In this document: positions 1 to 8,056 of the stretch, piece by piece
Position numbering within the stretch: the first letter of the stretch is position 1
How the letters are laid out: each line of letters starts with the position of its first letter
Assembly (NCBI RefSeq): GCF_019931165.1
Contig: NZ_JAIOUP010000011.1
Location: 22,728-86,727, forward strand
DNA: 64,000 bases
Origin: Schnuerera sp. xch1
GTDB lineage: Bacteria > Bacillota > Clostridia > Tissierellales > Tepidimicrobiaceae
Direction: 5' to 3'
Position numbers and translations under genes: made by a program
The notes under the pieces: model-generated
What the model was told of the DNA's origin: nothing
The model's input: the letters and a program-made list of their open reading frames with translations, nothing else
The model's database searches: none

Positions 1-194
1 TCAGCTTTTTCAACAAAGGAGCAGGGATTACAAATTTAAGTATTACAATTTTCTCCATGGCAAGGAGGGGAATTAATCCAGTAATAAATGCTCTATCTAC
101 ATTAATGTTTACTGGTTTATTAATTCTATTATTAGTAATAAATAAAAGATCAACAAAAAATTTAAACAAAGAGGTGAAATTATATGAAAAGTAA
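1..194 (+). CDS. potC: Spermidine/putrescine ABC transporter permease PotC, 3' end only
   Basis: Only the last 63 or so codons are present; the gene begins outside the window. The frame reads through positions 3-194 and contains FSMARRGINPVINALST followed by a hydrophobic segment and a basic tail, which fits the C-terminus of the second permease of polyamine importers. Its stop codon lies 11 bases inside the next gene, a solute-binding lipoprotein of the PotD type, so the two are translationally coupled. The assignment rests on this short tail plus the neighbour. Confidence 0.75.
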   Translation, partial: SFFNKGAGITNLSITIFSMARRGINPVINALSTLMFTGLLILLLVINKRSTKNLNKEVKLYEK

Positions 195-1227
195 TATGAA
201 AACTTTATTGCTTATGAGTTTAGTCTTTATAATTGGTTTTTCTATAACTGGTTGCAATGATAAACCTACTCTTAATGTATACAACTGGGGTGATTATATA
301 GATACAGATTTGATTACAGAATTTGAAGATGAGTTTGGTGTAAGTGTAAATTATGATAAATTTGCTACTAATGAAGATATGTATGTAAGTATAGCAAAAG
401 GAGGAACCAGTTATGATGTGGCTTTTCCTTCGGATTATATGATAGAACGAATGATAGAAGAAGATTTATTAGTAAAAATTAATAAAGATAATATACCAAA
501 CATGAAATATATAGATAATAAATTTTTGAATTTGAGTTTTGATCCAAATAATGATTATTCGGTACCATATATGTGGGGAACATTTGGGATTATATACAAT
601 AAAGCCATGGTAGATGATGCGGTTGATAGCTGGGATATTCTTTGGGATCAAAAATATAAGGGACAAATTCTAATGTTAGATAGTCAGAGAGATTCTATTG
701 GAGTTGCTTTAAAAAAATTGGGGTACTCTATGAATACAGAAAACATTGACGAATTACAGGAAGCAAAAGAAGAACTGGTAAAACAAAAACCATTAGTATA
801 TGCATATGTAGGAGATGAAGTAAAAGAATTAATGGTAGGAGAAGAGGCAGCTTTAGCAGTTGTATGGTCTGGAGATGCAGTTACTATGATAAATGAGAAT
901 AAAAATTTAGAATATGTAATACCAAAAGAAGGAACAAATATCTGGTTTGATAATATGGTTATTCCTAAGAATGCTAAAAACAAAGAATTAGCTGAAGAAT
1001 TCATTAATTTTTTAAATAGACCCGAGATAGCTGCTAGAAACACTGAATATATAGGTTATTCTACTCCAAATACTGCTGCTAAAGAATTATTACCTAAGGA
1101 AGTAATAAATGATAAAGTTGCATATCCGTCTGATGAAGAATTAGAAAATACAGAAGTATTTCTAGATCTTAAAGATATGTTAAAAGTTTATGATGAATTA
1201 TGGTTGGAAATTAAATCCCATAGATAG
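184..1227 (+). CDS. potD: Spermidine/putrescine-binding lipoprotein PotD
   Basis: Substrate-binding component of a polyamine ABC importer, anchored on the outer face of the membrane. The 347-residue product starts with a lipoprotein signal peptide with lipobox ITGC (Cys24). The mature part opens with LNVYNWGDYID, the usual start of the PotD/PotF fold, and later has SYDVAFPSDYM and VPYMWGTFGIIYN, which fit the ligand-binding lobes. The ATG follows AGAGGTGA at 7-base spacing inside the end of potC. A strong hairpin after the stop marks this as the last gene of a potABCD-type operon. Putrescine versus spermidine preference cannot be told from sequence alone. Confidence 0.93.
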   Translation: MKSNMKTLLLMSLVFIIGFSITGCNDKPTLNVYNWGDYIDTDLITEFEDEFGVSVNYDKFATNEDMYVSIAKGGTSYDVAFPSDYMIERMIEEDLLVKINKDNIPNMKYIDNKFLNLSFDPNNDYSVPYMWGTFGIIYNKAMVDDAVDSWDILWDQKYKGQILMLDSQRDSIGVALKKLGYSMNTENIDELQEAKEELVKQKPLVYAYVGDEVKELMVGEEAALAVVWSGDAVTMINENKNLEYVIPKEGTNIWFDNMVIPKNAKNKELAEEFINFLNRPEIAARNTEYIGYSTPNTAAKELLPKEVINDKVAYPSDEELENTEVFLDLKDMLKVYDELWLEIKSHR

Positions 1228-1239
1228 ATTAAATAAAAA

Positions 1240-1277
1240 AGTAAAAGTGTGATAAAATTATCACACTTTTACTTTAA
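1240..1277. terminator. Terminator after potD
   Basis: Perfect 15-bp arms (1240-1254 and 1259-1273) enclose the loop AAAT. A-rich and T-rich flanks on either side mean it could stop transcription from both potD and the opposing peptide gene. Confidence 0.85.
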
Positions 1278-1326
1278 TACTTTGTTAGGTAACTTACTAG
1301 ATTTTACAATTAGAATTTCTGAACTA

Positions 1327-1467
1327 TTAGATTTCTAGAGTTTGAACTATAGAATCTCTTATTGGTAGTGGTGGTGCACAATTACTACCTGCAATTGCCA
1401 CAGTGCTTAAGCTTGTAATAATAGTTATGATTGTTAATAGGATAATTAATTTTTTCTTAATCTTCAT
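1327..1467 (-). CDS. Small secreted peptide precursor, candidate RRNPP signal
   Basis: A 46-codon gene on the minus strand. The ATG at 1467 overlaps the end of the HTH-TPR regulator by 11 bases in a different frame, and AAAGGAGGG sits just upstream. The product has a basic start (MKIKKK), a hydrophobic stretch of about 18 residues, and an AIA-GSN junction typical of signal peptidase I, leaving a 20-residue mature tail containing CAPPLPIRDSIVQTLEI. A regulator of this type followed directly by a short exported pro-peptide is the layout of PlcR-PapR, NprR-NprX and the clostridial Qsr-Qss pairs. That it is the regulator's ligand is inference. It is too short for most gene finders. Confidence 0.7.
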   Translation of the reverse strand: MKIKKKLIILLTIITIITSLSTVAIAGSNCAPPLPIRDSIVQTLEI

Positions 1468-2779
1468 CTTTACTACCCTCCTTTATCAATATGTTTTTAA
1501 TCAAATGATTAGCTTGTGATTGATTCCCTAGTTTGATAAAACTGTATATAATTTTTAAAATTACTTTAAAATCTTCATTTATTTCAAAATTATAAATTTG
1601 ATTTTCATACTCAGTTATCAAAGAATCGGTCTTTTTAAGTTGATTTGTTTCTATATATAAATCTAGTATTTTTAAAAAGTTCTTTGTAAAGAATACAGTA
1701 TTATTATGATTTTTTGCTAAAGCCAAAGCTTCCTTAAGAGAGTTTTCACAAGATTCATAGTCATTCAAATAGTAATAGACATTAGATAGACTAAATAAAA
1801 TTTCAAACAAATAATATGAGCTTTCATCTATATATGGTAGATATTTTAAGATTTTATTATGATACTCATTTACTTTTTGTTTGTCATTTTTATCGATATA
1901 TATCTGTACTATGTTTATATAAGTTAAGCATATATCTTCAGCATTGTCGTTTGTTATTTTTAGAAGTTTATTATAAGTTCTTAATGCACCATCATAATTT
2001 TTAATTTCAAAATTACAGATACCTTCCAACATCAATATTCTTTTCATTTCCCTATAATTGTTATAGGCCACATAAAATTTTGCATATATTATCTGATCTA
2101 AAGCTTTACTATAATTTTCTAAATAATAATATGCTAAAGCGCTATTATAATAGAATATTCCTTTATATTTTTCAGATATAGCTTCTTGCGTGGATAACGC
2201 AAAATCACATAAACGAATAGCTTCCGAATATTTTTTAGTTATAATACAATTATAAACTAATTTCAATACTATCTTAAAACGATTCCTTATATTTGGATAT
2301 TCATAAGAAACTTCTAGAGCTTTTAAATAATAATAATATTCTTTGTTAGGGTCTTTAGCATTATAATAGATGTCTCCTAACAGATCATAAATTTTAACCT
2401 TTTTATCGATGAAATTCCATTTATTTAAAAAGTTTTCGATTTCATTAAGTTCTTCTAATTTTATTTCATAATTCTTTTTACTCAAACGCTTTTCAAGTCT
2501 TTTTATGTATGTATCAGCTATTTTTCTTGAATTATATCTATCTGGTTTAAGGATATCTTCAGGTTGAATGTAAATATCTTGTCCTCTTTCATAGAGAATT
2601 TTATTTATATTTTTTGAAATTATATTAGCTACATTATGATATATAGGAGTTTTATCGTTTTCTATAAGACTTATAAGATTTCTAGTTACCTCATTGCCAG
2701 CAATTTGATATTGCCTTAAATCTAAATCCTTTCTTATTCTCTTTAAATTTTGTCCGATAGAAATTTTTTCGTTCTTCAT
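1457..2779 (-). CDS. HTH-XRE/TPR transcriptional regulator, RRNPP-like
   Basis: Cytoplasmic regulator of 440 residues. Residues 1-60 form an XRE-type helix-turn-helix (IGQNLKRIRKDLDLRQYQIA, then SLIENDKTP). The rest, about 75-435, is a string of helical TPR-like repeats with typical signatures such as FYYNSALAYYYLENYSKAL and ALRTYNKLLKI. This architecture and length match RRNPP peptide-sensing regulators (PlcR, NprR, clostridial Qsr). I chose ATG 2779 because AAAGG lies 9 bases upstream; a TTG at 2788 would abut that site. It is followed by an overlapping secreted-peptide gene. Which genes it controls is not shown; the divergent DUF1576 gene is one candidate. Confidence 0.82.
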   Translation of the reverse strand: MKNEKISIGQNLKRIRKDLDLRQYQIAGNEVTRNLISLIENDKTPIYHNVANIISKNINKILYERGQDIYIQPEDILKPDRYNSRKIADTYIKRLEKRLSKKNYEIKLEELNEIENFLNKWNFIDKKVKIYDLLGDIYYNAKDPNKEYYYYLKALEVSYEYPNIRNRFKIVLKLVYNCIITKKYSEAIRLCDFALSTQEAISEKYKGIFYYNSALAYYYLENYSKALDQIIYAKFYVAYNNYREMKRILMLEGICNFEIKNYDGALRTYNKLLKITNDNAEDICLTYINIVQIYIDKNDKQKVNEYHNKILKYLPYIDESSYYLFEILFSLSNVYYYLNDYESCENSLKEALALAKNHNNTVFFTKNFLKILDLYIETNQLKKTDSLITEYENQIYNFEINEDFKVILKIIYSFIKLGNQSQANHLIKNILIKEGSKDED

Positions 2780-3028
2780 AAACTTCAACCTTTATTAATT
2801 ATTTTATTATTTAATAATATATCATAAAAGCTAGTACAAGTAAATATGTTTACGTAAATTTATTTTCAAAATATTTTAAAAGATTATAAAAAATAAGATA
2901 AAACATACAATAATTCAAAACTAATATAGATTTTTTTTATAAGTAAATGGTATAATAACTTAAGCTTTGTTTTTTATTATCAAACAAATAGTTAAAACTA
3001 TCCTTTCAAGACCTTCGGAGGTGTTATT

Positions 3029-4285
3029 TTGAAGAATAGAATAAAGATGTTCAACGGAATGCAGAGTAGTCTATGGATTATAATATTCTTATCTTTAAGC
3101 TTTATAATATTAGCTTTCATTTTAGAATCTCCTCGAGTCATAATTAACGGATTATATAAAATAATTATAGTACCGGATATTCTTTTAACAGATTATATTG
3201 CTGTAGGAGGTATTGGAGCTGCTTTTTTTAATGTTGGATTAATGGGGCTAATAAATTCATTTCTATTATATAAATTTAAAATTCATATGGATGGTCTTGC
3301 TATTGCCGCCGCCTATACTGTTATGGGATTTTCATTTATTGGGAAAAACATATTTAATTTTTGGCCAATTTATTTTGGTGGGTACATATATTCTAGATTT
3401 GAAAAAATAGAATACAGAAAGATATTCTTGATAATGATGTTTGCTACTACATTATCTCCAGTAGTAAGTGAAATAGCTTTTGGCACTCATCTATCTAGAT
3501 ACATTGGCATATTTACAGGGATTCTTATAGGTATTATAATAGGGTTAATAATAGTACCTTTATCAGCTCAGATGATGAGATTCCACGATGGTTTTAATTT
3601 ATATAATATTGGATTTACAGGAGGGGTTTTAGGTACTTTAATTACATCTATATTGAGATCTTTTGGATTGATAATAGAAACTCAAAATGTTTTATCTAAT
3701 GAATACAGTATGTTTTTATGTATCATACTTGTTATAGTATTTATATTATTAATCATCCTGGGATATCGATTTGATCCAAAAAAGTTAAAAGGATATAAGA
3801 AGATTTTTCAATATTCTGGTAGGACAGTTACAGACTTTGTACATTTAGTAGGTTATGGAGCAACTCTTGTTAACATGGGAATAATGGGTTTGATCTGTAT
3901 TATTTTTGTGATAATTTCTGGAGGAACATTTAATGGACCTATATTAGCAGGAATCTTAACCGTAGTTGGGTTTTCTGCTTTTGGGAAGCATCCTAAAAAC
4001 GTAATACCTATATTTATTGGTATAATGTTAGCATCTGGCATAACTATTTGGGATAGATCTTCAACATTAGTAATTATTGCAGGGCTATTTGGCACAACGT
4101 TGGCTCCAGTAGCAGGAAAATATGGTTTGATAGCAGGCATAATTACAGGAGGATTACATTTTGCTACAGTAATGAATGTGGGAATGGTACATGGAGGCAT
4201 TAATCTGTACAATAATGGTTTTGCTGGAGGGATAGTAGCTGGGATAATCGTTCCAGTTTTAAATATATTTAAAGAAGGGGAGTAA
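3029..4285 (+). CDS. DUF1576 family polytopic membrane protein
   Basis: A 418-residue integral membrane protein with about ten hydrophobic segments, recognised as the DUF1576 family of unknown function. The protein is an internal duplication: TDYIAVGGIGAAFFNVGLMG in the first half matches TDFVHLVGYGATLVNMGIMG in the second, and HDGFNLYNIGFTGG matches HGGINLYNNGFAGG. A two-fold pseudo-symmetric fold like this is common in transporters, so transport is a reasonable guess but unproven. Translation starts at TTG behind CGGAGGTG. A -10-like TATAAT lies at 2951-2956. It is divergent from the HTH-TPR regulator and one base from the next gene. Confidence 0.8.
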   Translation: MKNRIKMFNGMQSSLWIIIFLSLSFIILAFILESPRVIINGLYKIIIVPDILLTDYIAVGGIGAAFFNVGLMGLINSFLLYKFKIHMDGLAIAAAYTVMGFSFIGKNIFNFWPIYFGGYIYSRFEKIEYRKIFLIMMFATTLSPVVSEIAFGTHLSRYIGIFTGILIGIIIGLIIVPLSAQMMRFHDGFNLYNIGFTGGVLGTLITSILRSFGLIIETQNVLSNEYSMFLCIILVIVFILLIILGYRFDPKKLKGYKKIFQYSGRTVTDFVHLVGYGATLVNMGIMGLICIIFVIISGGTFNGPILAGILTVVGFSAFGKHPKNVIPIFIGIMLASGITIWDRSSTLVIIAGLFGTTLAPVAGKYGLIAGIITGGLHFATVMNVGMVHGGINLYNNGFAGGIVAGIIVPVLNIFKEGE

Positions 4286-4286
4286 T

Positions 4287-4628
4287 ATGAACAAGGAGAC
4301 TAAAAAAATATCTAGTATAGCAAATGAACTTATCAACTACTTTTTTCAAAATTCAGCTAAGAATATTTCTCTTATGATAAATGATAAAGGTGATAGAAGT
4401 GAAATTAATATTTCTAGTGATGATTTGAATTTAACAGATGAAGAAGTAGAAAAAATAATAGAATATTTAAATGACGAAAGAGAAGTCGAAACAGAAGAAT
4501 ACTACTGGCAGATAATGGGGATAGATAGTGAAATAAATGAAATGGCAGCAATTGGTACAATGGTTGATGAAGCAATAGTAAATTGGAATAAACCATCTAT
4601 AGAAATAATTTTGATTAGGTACAAATAA
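4287..4628 (+). CDS. Hypothetical cytoplasmic protein downstream of DUF1576
   Basis: A 113-residue acidic soluble protein I do not recognise. It has no signal peptide or membrane segment. The middle is rich in Asp and Glu (DDLNLTDEEVEKIIEYL) and probably helical. The ATG comes one base after the DUF1576 stop, with AAGAAGGGGAG inside the end of that gene, so the two are almost certainly cotranscribed and coupled. A role as partner or regulator of the DUF1576 membrane protein is inference from position only. Confidence 0.7.
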   Translation: MNKETKKISSIANELINYFFQNSAKNISLMINDKGDRSEINISSDDLNLTDEEVEKIIEYLNDEREVETEEYYWQIMGIDSEINEMAAIGTMVDEAIVNWNKPSIEIILIRYK

Positions 4629-4702
4629 TCTGAATTTTTTGATACAATGTATTTAAGTTAAATAAGTCTAAATAATTTTACTAATGTAAAGGAGATGTTT
4701 AA

Positions 4703-5284
4703 ATGGGAGATTATGTACCTACTAGGGAGGAAGCTTTTGAATTATTAAAGAAATATAACAAGAGTGAAAGTTTAATCAAACATGCTCTTGCTGTAGAAGG
4801 GGTTATGTCACATTTTGCAGAATTATTAGATGAAGATGATAAAGAAAAGTGGGCAGTGATTGGATTAATTCATGATCTTGATTTCGAGATGTATCCAGAA
4901 CAACATTGTGCAAAGACCAAAGAAATATTAACTGAAGCGAACTGGCCTGAAGAATACATAAGAACTGTGATAAGTCATGGATGGGGAATTTGTACTGATG
5001 TTGAACCTATAGAGACTATAGATAAGGTACTATATACTGTTGATGAGCTAACAGGTTTAATATCAGCTACAGCATTAGTACGTCCAAGCAAAAGTGTTCT
5101 AGATATAAAACCTAAATCAGTGAAGAAAAAATGGAAACAAAGTAGCTTTGCAGCGGGAGTTAACAGGTCTGTCATTGAGAAAGGAGCAGAAATGTTAGAT
5201 ATGGATTTAAATACTGTAATAGCTGAAACCATAAAAGGAATGCAAAAAGTGGCAGAAGAAATTGGATTAAAAGGTAATTTATAA
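4703..5284 (+). CDS. HD-domain phosphohydrolase
   Basis: A 193-residue cytoplasmic HD-superfamily protein. Visible metal-ligand positions are the His of LIKHALAVEG, the HD of LIHDLDFEMYPEQHC, and the His of VISHGWG. This subgroup of short HD proteins is widespread in Bacillota and is usually annotated only as HDIG-domain protein; the substrate is unknown. AAGGAGATG precedes the ATG. It stands alone, with about 75 bases before it and about 190 after, so it is probably its own transcription unit. Confidence 0.8.
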   Translation: MGDYVPTREEAFELLKKYNKSESLIKHALAVEGVMSHFAELLDEDDKEKWAVIGLIHDLDFEMYPEQHCAKTKEILTEANWPEEYIRTVISHGWGICTDVEPIETIDKVLYTVDELTGLISATALVRPSKSVLDIKPKSVKKKWKQSSFAAGVNRSVIEKGAEMLDMDLNTVIAETIKGMQKVAEEIGLKGNL

Positions 5285-5355
5285 AGATCAGAGAGATATT
5301 TTCTAATCTTTCTTATTTTAAATTTAAGTATAATAGTATATGCAAATGAGATATT

Positions 5356-5384
5356 TTGCTATATTAAGTATAATGATATATAAT
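5356..5384 (+). promoter_or_regulatory. Promoter for the ATP-grasp gene
   Basis: TTGCTA (5356-5361) and TATAAT (5379-5384) are separated by 17 bases, a good vegetative promoter match. Transcription would begin near 5391, just before a small hairpin. Confidence 0.6.
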
Positions 5385-5394
5385 GGAGAAGAAG

Positions 5395-5422
5395 AGACGT
5401 CTTTTGAAGAGGTGTCTTTTTT
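5395..5422 (+). terminator. Leader hairpin with T-run
   Basis: AGACGTCTT pairs, with several G-U pairs, with AAGAGGTGTCT and runs into six Ts. It looks like an intrinsic terminator but lies only a few bases after the predicted start site, so it may instead be a 5'-protecting or attenuating leader structure. Confidence 0.45.
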
Positions 5423-5475
5423 ATGAAAAAATTAATCTAAAATAATATTAAAATTTTATAAAGGAGATGTATGCT

Positions 5476-6486
5476 ATGAAAATAGCTATTGTCACTGACC
5501 AATCTAGGACAAAGTTCTTACCTAAGGAAGAAGGATTAATGGAAGACAAACAAAAGAGAAGAACTGTGAAACATATAAAAGAGGTGCTTTCAGAGAAATT
5601 TACTTGTGTTGATTTAGTATTTGATGACAATATAATTAATAAGTTAAGGAAAGAAAAGGTAGATTTGGTATTCAATCTTTGCAATGGCATTAATGGGAAT
5701 TCAAGAATTTCTCAACTTCCAGCAATCTTAGAATATGTAGGCATTCCTTACACAGGTTCATTACCATTAGGTCATGCTTTAGCTTATAATAAAATATACT
5801 CCTGTAAATTATTTAGCCAGGACAATATCTGTACACCTAAATTTATTTGTGTTAACGATATAGAGGAAGCTAAATATATAGATATTAATTTTCCAGTTAT
5901 AATAAAACCTAAAGATGAAGGATCTAGTAGAGGAATCCATCAAAATAGTTTAGTTTATAATAAAAAAGATTTAATCCAAAAGGTCAAAGAAAGTCTAAAT
6001 ACATATGATCCTCCAATAATGATTACTGAATATATAGAAGGTAGAGAATTTACAGTAGGAATTTTAGGAAATGAGCAAAACATATCAGTGATTCCAATAT
6101 TAGAAGTGGATTTTTCAAATCTTCCAAGACATTTAAATAAATTTTACAGTTTTGAGGTAAAATTTCATTATTCGGATAAGACTAATTACCACGTTCCAGC
6201 AAAGATAAATAAAGAAATTCAATCTAAAATTCAGAAAACAGCAATCAAGGCATATAATGTTTTAGGAATGAAAGACTATGCACGAGTTGATATTAGATTA
6301 AAAAATGATAAGATCCCTTATGTGTTAGAAGTGAATTCATTACCTGGTCTTATGAAAGGACATAGCGATTTAACTAAAATGGCAGATGCATGTAATTTAA
6401 AGTATAAAGGACTCATTTTTGAAATTGTAAAAAATGCTATAAAAAGACATAACCTAGATAAAAAATCAGAATTTGGGATAGCATAA
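5476..6486 (+). CDS. D-alanine--D-alanine ligase-like ATP-grasp protein
   Basis: A 336-residue cytoplasmic ATP-grasp ligase. Residues 1-95 resemble the N-terminal domain of D-Ala-D-Ala ligases, and PYTGSLPLGHALAYNK follows. The ATP-grasp core has FPVIIKPKDEGSSRG (ATP-binding Lys and the Gly-Ser loop), EYIEGREFTVGILG, and YARVDIRL with EVNSLPGLMKGHSD (metal ligands). It departs from true Ddl in several places, so an unknown carboxylate-amine ligation is as likely as cell-wall dipeptide synthesis. I chose the ATG at 5476 because AAGGAG is 9 bases upstream; the ATG at 5467 touches that site. It is monocistronic, with its own promoter. Confidence 0.75.
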   Translation: MKIAIVTDQSRTKFLPKEEGLMEDKQKRRTVKHIKEVLSEKFTCVDLVFDDNIINKLRKEKVDLVFNLCNGINGNSRISQLPAILEYVGIPYTGSLPLGHALAYNKIYSCKLFSQDNICTPKFICVNDIEEAKYIDINFPVIIKPKDEGSSRGIHQNSLVYNKKDLIQKVKESLNTYDPPIMITEYIEGREFTVGILGNEQNISVIPILEVDFSNLPRHLNKFYSFEVKFHYSDKTNYHVPAKINKEIQSKIQKTAIKAYNVLGMKDYARVDIRLKNDKIPYVLEVNSLPGLMKGHSDLTKMADACNLKYKGLIFEIVKNAIKRHNLDKKSEFGIA

Positions 6487-6512
6487 TATTACATGAATAT
6501 TTAAATAAAAAC

Positions 6513-6562
6513 CCTTTAAACTATAAAGGCAAAAGTATTATTTTATTATTATAGTTTAAAGG
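6513..6562 (+). repeat. Inverted repeat covering the ribosome site of the next gene
   Basis: CCTTTAAACTATA (6513-6525) is repeated in perfect inverted form at 6550-6562, 24 bases later. The second arm runs into the AAAGGAAG ribosome site of the gene starting at 6572, so folding would partly hide it. There is no T-run, so it is not a classical terminator. Confidence 0.55.
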
Positions 6563-6571
6563 AAGATAAAA

Positions 6572-6991
6572 ATGAAACATTTAATTAAGTATCCAATCTT
6601 ATTCATAATTGGCGGAGTATCATATCTTTTTATTGAAATTTTATGGAGAGGATATTCACATATAACAATGTTTATTTTAGGTGGATTATGTTTTATATTA
6701 ATAGGGTTAATAAATGAACATTATTTTACATCTAAGATATCCTTGTTAATACAACAAACTATATCTTGTTTAATTATCACGATATTAGAATTAATATTTG
6801 GATTAATTTTGAATGTATGGCTAGGATTAGATATTTGGAATTATAGTAATTTAGAATTTAACTTCATGGGACAAATATGTTTAACATATAGCATATTATG
6901 GTTTTTTCTTTCTCTACCAGCTATAATTTTTGATGATTATTTAAGATATTGGTTGTTTGGAGAGGAAAAATCACATTATAAATTTATTTGA
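6572..6991 (+). CDS. Putative ABC_trans_CmpB family membrane protein
   Basis: A 139-residue protein with four hydrophobic segments. The signature WNYSNLEFNFMGQICLTYS followed by LWFFLSLPAIIFDDYLR is typical of the family called putative ABC transporter permease (CmpB-like), whose transport role has never been clear. No ATPase lies nearby. AAAGGAAG sits 6 bases before the ATG and lies in a 13-bp inverted repeat that may tune translation. A short hairpin terminator overlaps the stop codon. Confidence 0.75.
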   Translation: MKHLIKYPILFIIGGVSYLFIEILWRGYSHITMFILGGLCFILIGLINEHYFTSKISLLIQQTISCLIITILELIFGLILNVWLGLDIWNYSNLEFNFMGQICLTYSILWFFLSLPAIIFDDYLRYWLFGEEKSHYKFI

Positions 6992-7018
6992 CCAAATTAT
7001 CTCTGGTCTTTTTTGTTT
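6990..7018 (+). terminator. Terminator after the CmpB-like gene
   Basis: GACCA (6990-6994) pairs with TGGTC (7004-7008) and is followed by a run of Ts. Confidence 0.6.
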
Positions 7019-7341
7019 TTAAAGGATGTAAGCTTATATTTCATATTATTTACAAAAATCCTTTATATGTTATATTCATAATTTTTGTTATAATAACTTA
7101 TTCATAGGAGTAATATGGTTATACTCTTATTTTTACAAAAGATTAATAATCACAATTAATGGTATTTAATATAAAGATATATTTAATAATACGCTATATT
7201 TTATAAATTGGAATGATATAGAATTTATATATGTAGAAAAAATGGCCGTAAAAATTGCTATCGCTAAAAAACACGGCCAAAGCATGATATATTTCTTATG
7301 ACGCAATATTTATATTCAATGTAATAGCGGAATTAGCATAA

Positions 7342-7452
7342 TTCATAAATGTTTTTACAGAAGAAACAGTAATTAAAGGAGTTGCTAGCTTTATTGGACT
7401 CATATTAGTAATATTAATTATAGGACTTTATATCTATATTATAAAATTGTAG
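7342..7452 (+). pseudogene. Possible remnant of a small membrane protein gene
   Basis: Thirty-six sense codons open immediately after a stop and encode FINVFTEETVIKGVAS, then a strongly hydrophobic stretch rich in Leu, Ile and Tyr, ending in TAG. No credible start codon or ribosome site precedes it, while the sequence looks like the coherent C-terminal end of a membrane protein. The parent family was not identified, and chance is possible in AT-rich DNA. Confidence 0.3.
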
Positions 7453-7538
7453 GAATGGTTTAAATGGAATGAATAGAGGGGCTAAAGCGATTACCCAATA
7501 CAAAGCAACTAAATAAATTATATAAAAGGCAAATATTA

Positions 7539-7619
7539 TTGGAATATTAATGATAATTTGTTATATTAATAATAATATGGTAAGTATTGGGATATTAATC
7601 CTAACTTGTTATAATAATA
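7539..7619 (+). repeat. Imperfect direct repeat upstream of the lipoprotein gene
   Basis: Two copies of about 32-37 bases (7539-7575 and 7588-7619) share the core TTGGRATATTAAT, then a short variable part, then TTGTTATA with AATAATAA. The second copy ends at the ribosome site of the 7634 gene. It may be a tandem duplication or a pair of regulator sites. Confidence 0.5.
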
Positions 7620-7633
7620 AAAGGAGGGTTAGT

Positions 7634-7798
7634 ATGAAAAAGATATTAGGATTAACATTGATATTAATTTTAATATTTACAGTAGGTTGTGGTGTTGATG
7701 AAGGGGAAGAAGTAACTCCAGAAGAGACAACAATAGAAGAAATAACTCCAGAGGAAACAACTCCAGAAGAAACAACTCCAGAAGAAATAACTCCATAA
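7634..7798 (+). CDS. Small repetitive lipoprotein
   Basis: A 54-residue product with signal peptide MKKILGLTLILILIFTVGC; the lipobox TVGC predicts lipidation at Cys19. The mature part is an acidic low-complexity tail built from imperfect EETTP/EEITP units. AAAGGAGGG lies 5 bases before the ATG, and a terminator follows about 50 bases after the stop, so it looks like a real expressed gene. The tail resembles a surface spacer with no enzymatic domain. It could also be the 5' remnant of a longer lipoprotein, since ETTPEE repeats often act as linkers. Confidence 0.6.
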   Translation: MKKILGLTLILILIFTVGCGVDEGEEVTPEETTIEEITPEETTPEETTPEEITP

Positions 7799-7848
7799 GA
7801 AACAATATAAAGTTTATACATGATGATTTTATATAAAGTTAGAATTAT

Positions 7849-7876
7849 AGGCATCCGAAAGGGTGCCTTTTTTATA
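7849..7876 (+). terminator. Terminator after the small lipoprotein
   Basis: AGGCATCC (7849-7856) pairs with GGGTGCCT (7861-7868, one G-U pair) and is followed by six or more Ts. Confidence 0.8.
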
Positions 7877-8056
7877 TGGTAAATGACATAATAAAGTAAG
7901 TAGGTTAATATATGCAAAACAAATCCCATGCGAGTAATTATGTGATGCAAAATTAGAAATGGTGAATCTCGTAAAAATTATGTAATGGCTAATGGTAGGT
8001 GTAGGATGTATGGATGAAAGTCGATAGGACCTAAGGATAAAACACTTATAATTTAT

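Larger units (their letters stand above)
7019..7633. other. Gene-poor stretch with decayed coding remnant and a repeat
   Basis: About 600 bases without an intact gene. It is very AT-rich. The piece near 7243-7300 reads MAVKIAIAKKHGQSMIYFL before a stop, and 7342-7452 encodes a hydrophobic tail, so this may be a decayed small membrane-protein gene. A direct repeat lies just before the lipoprotein gene. No RNA gene was recognised. Confidence 0.45.

Noticed and set aside
5395..5422. T-box or amino-acid riboswitch upstream of the ATP-grasp gene
   Set aside because: The leader is too short and lacks a T-box sequence or specifier loop.
7700..7798. Short tandem repeats as a CRISPR or minisatellite
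   Set aside because: They are imperfect 15-base codon repeats encoding EETTP, in frame and without spacers.
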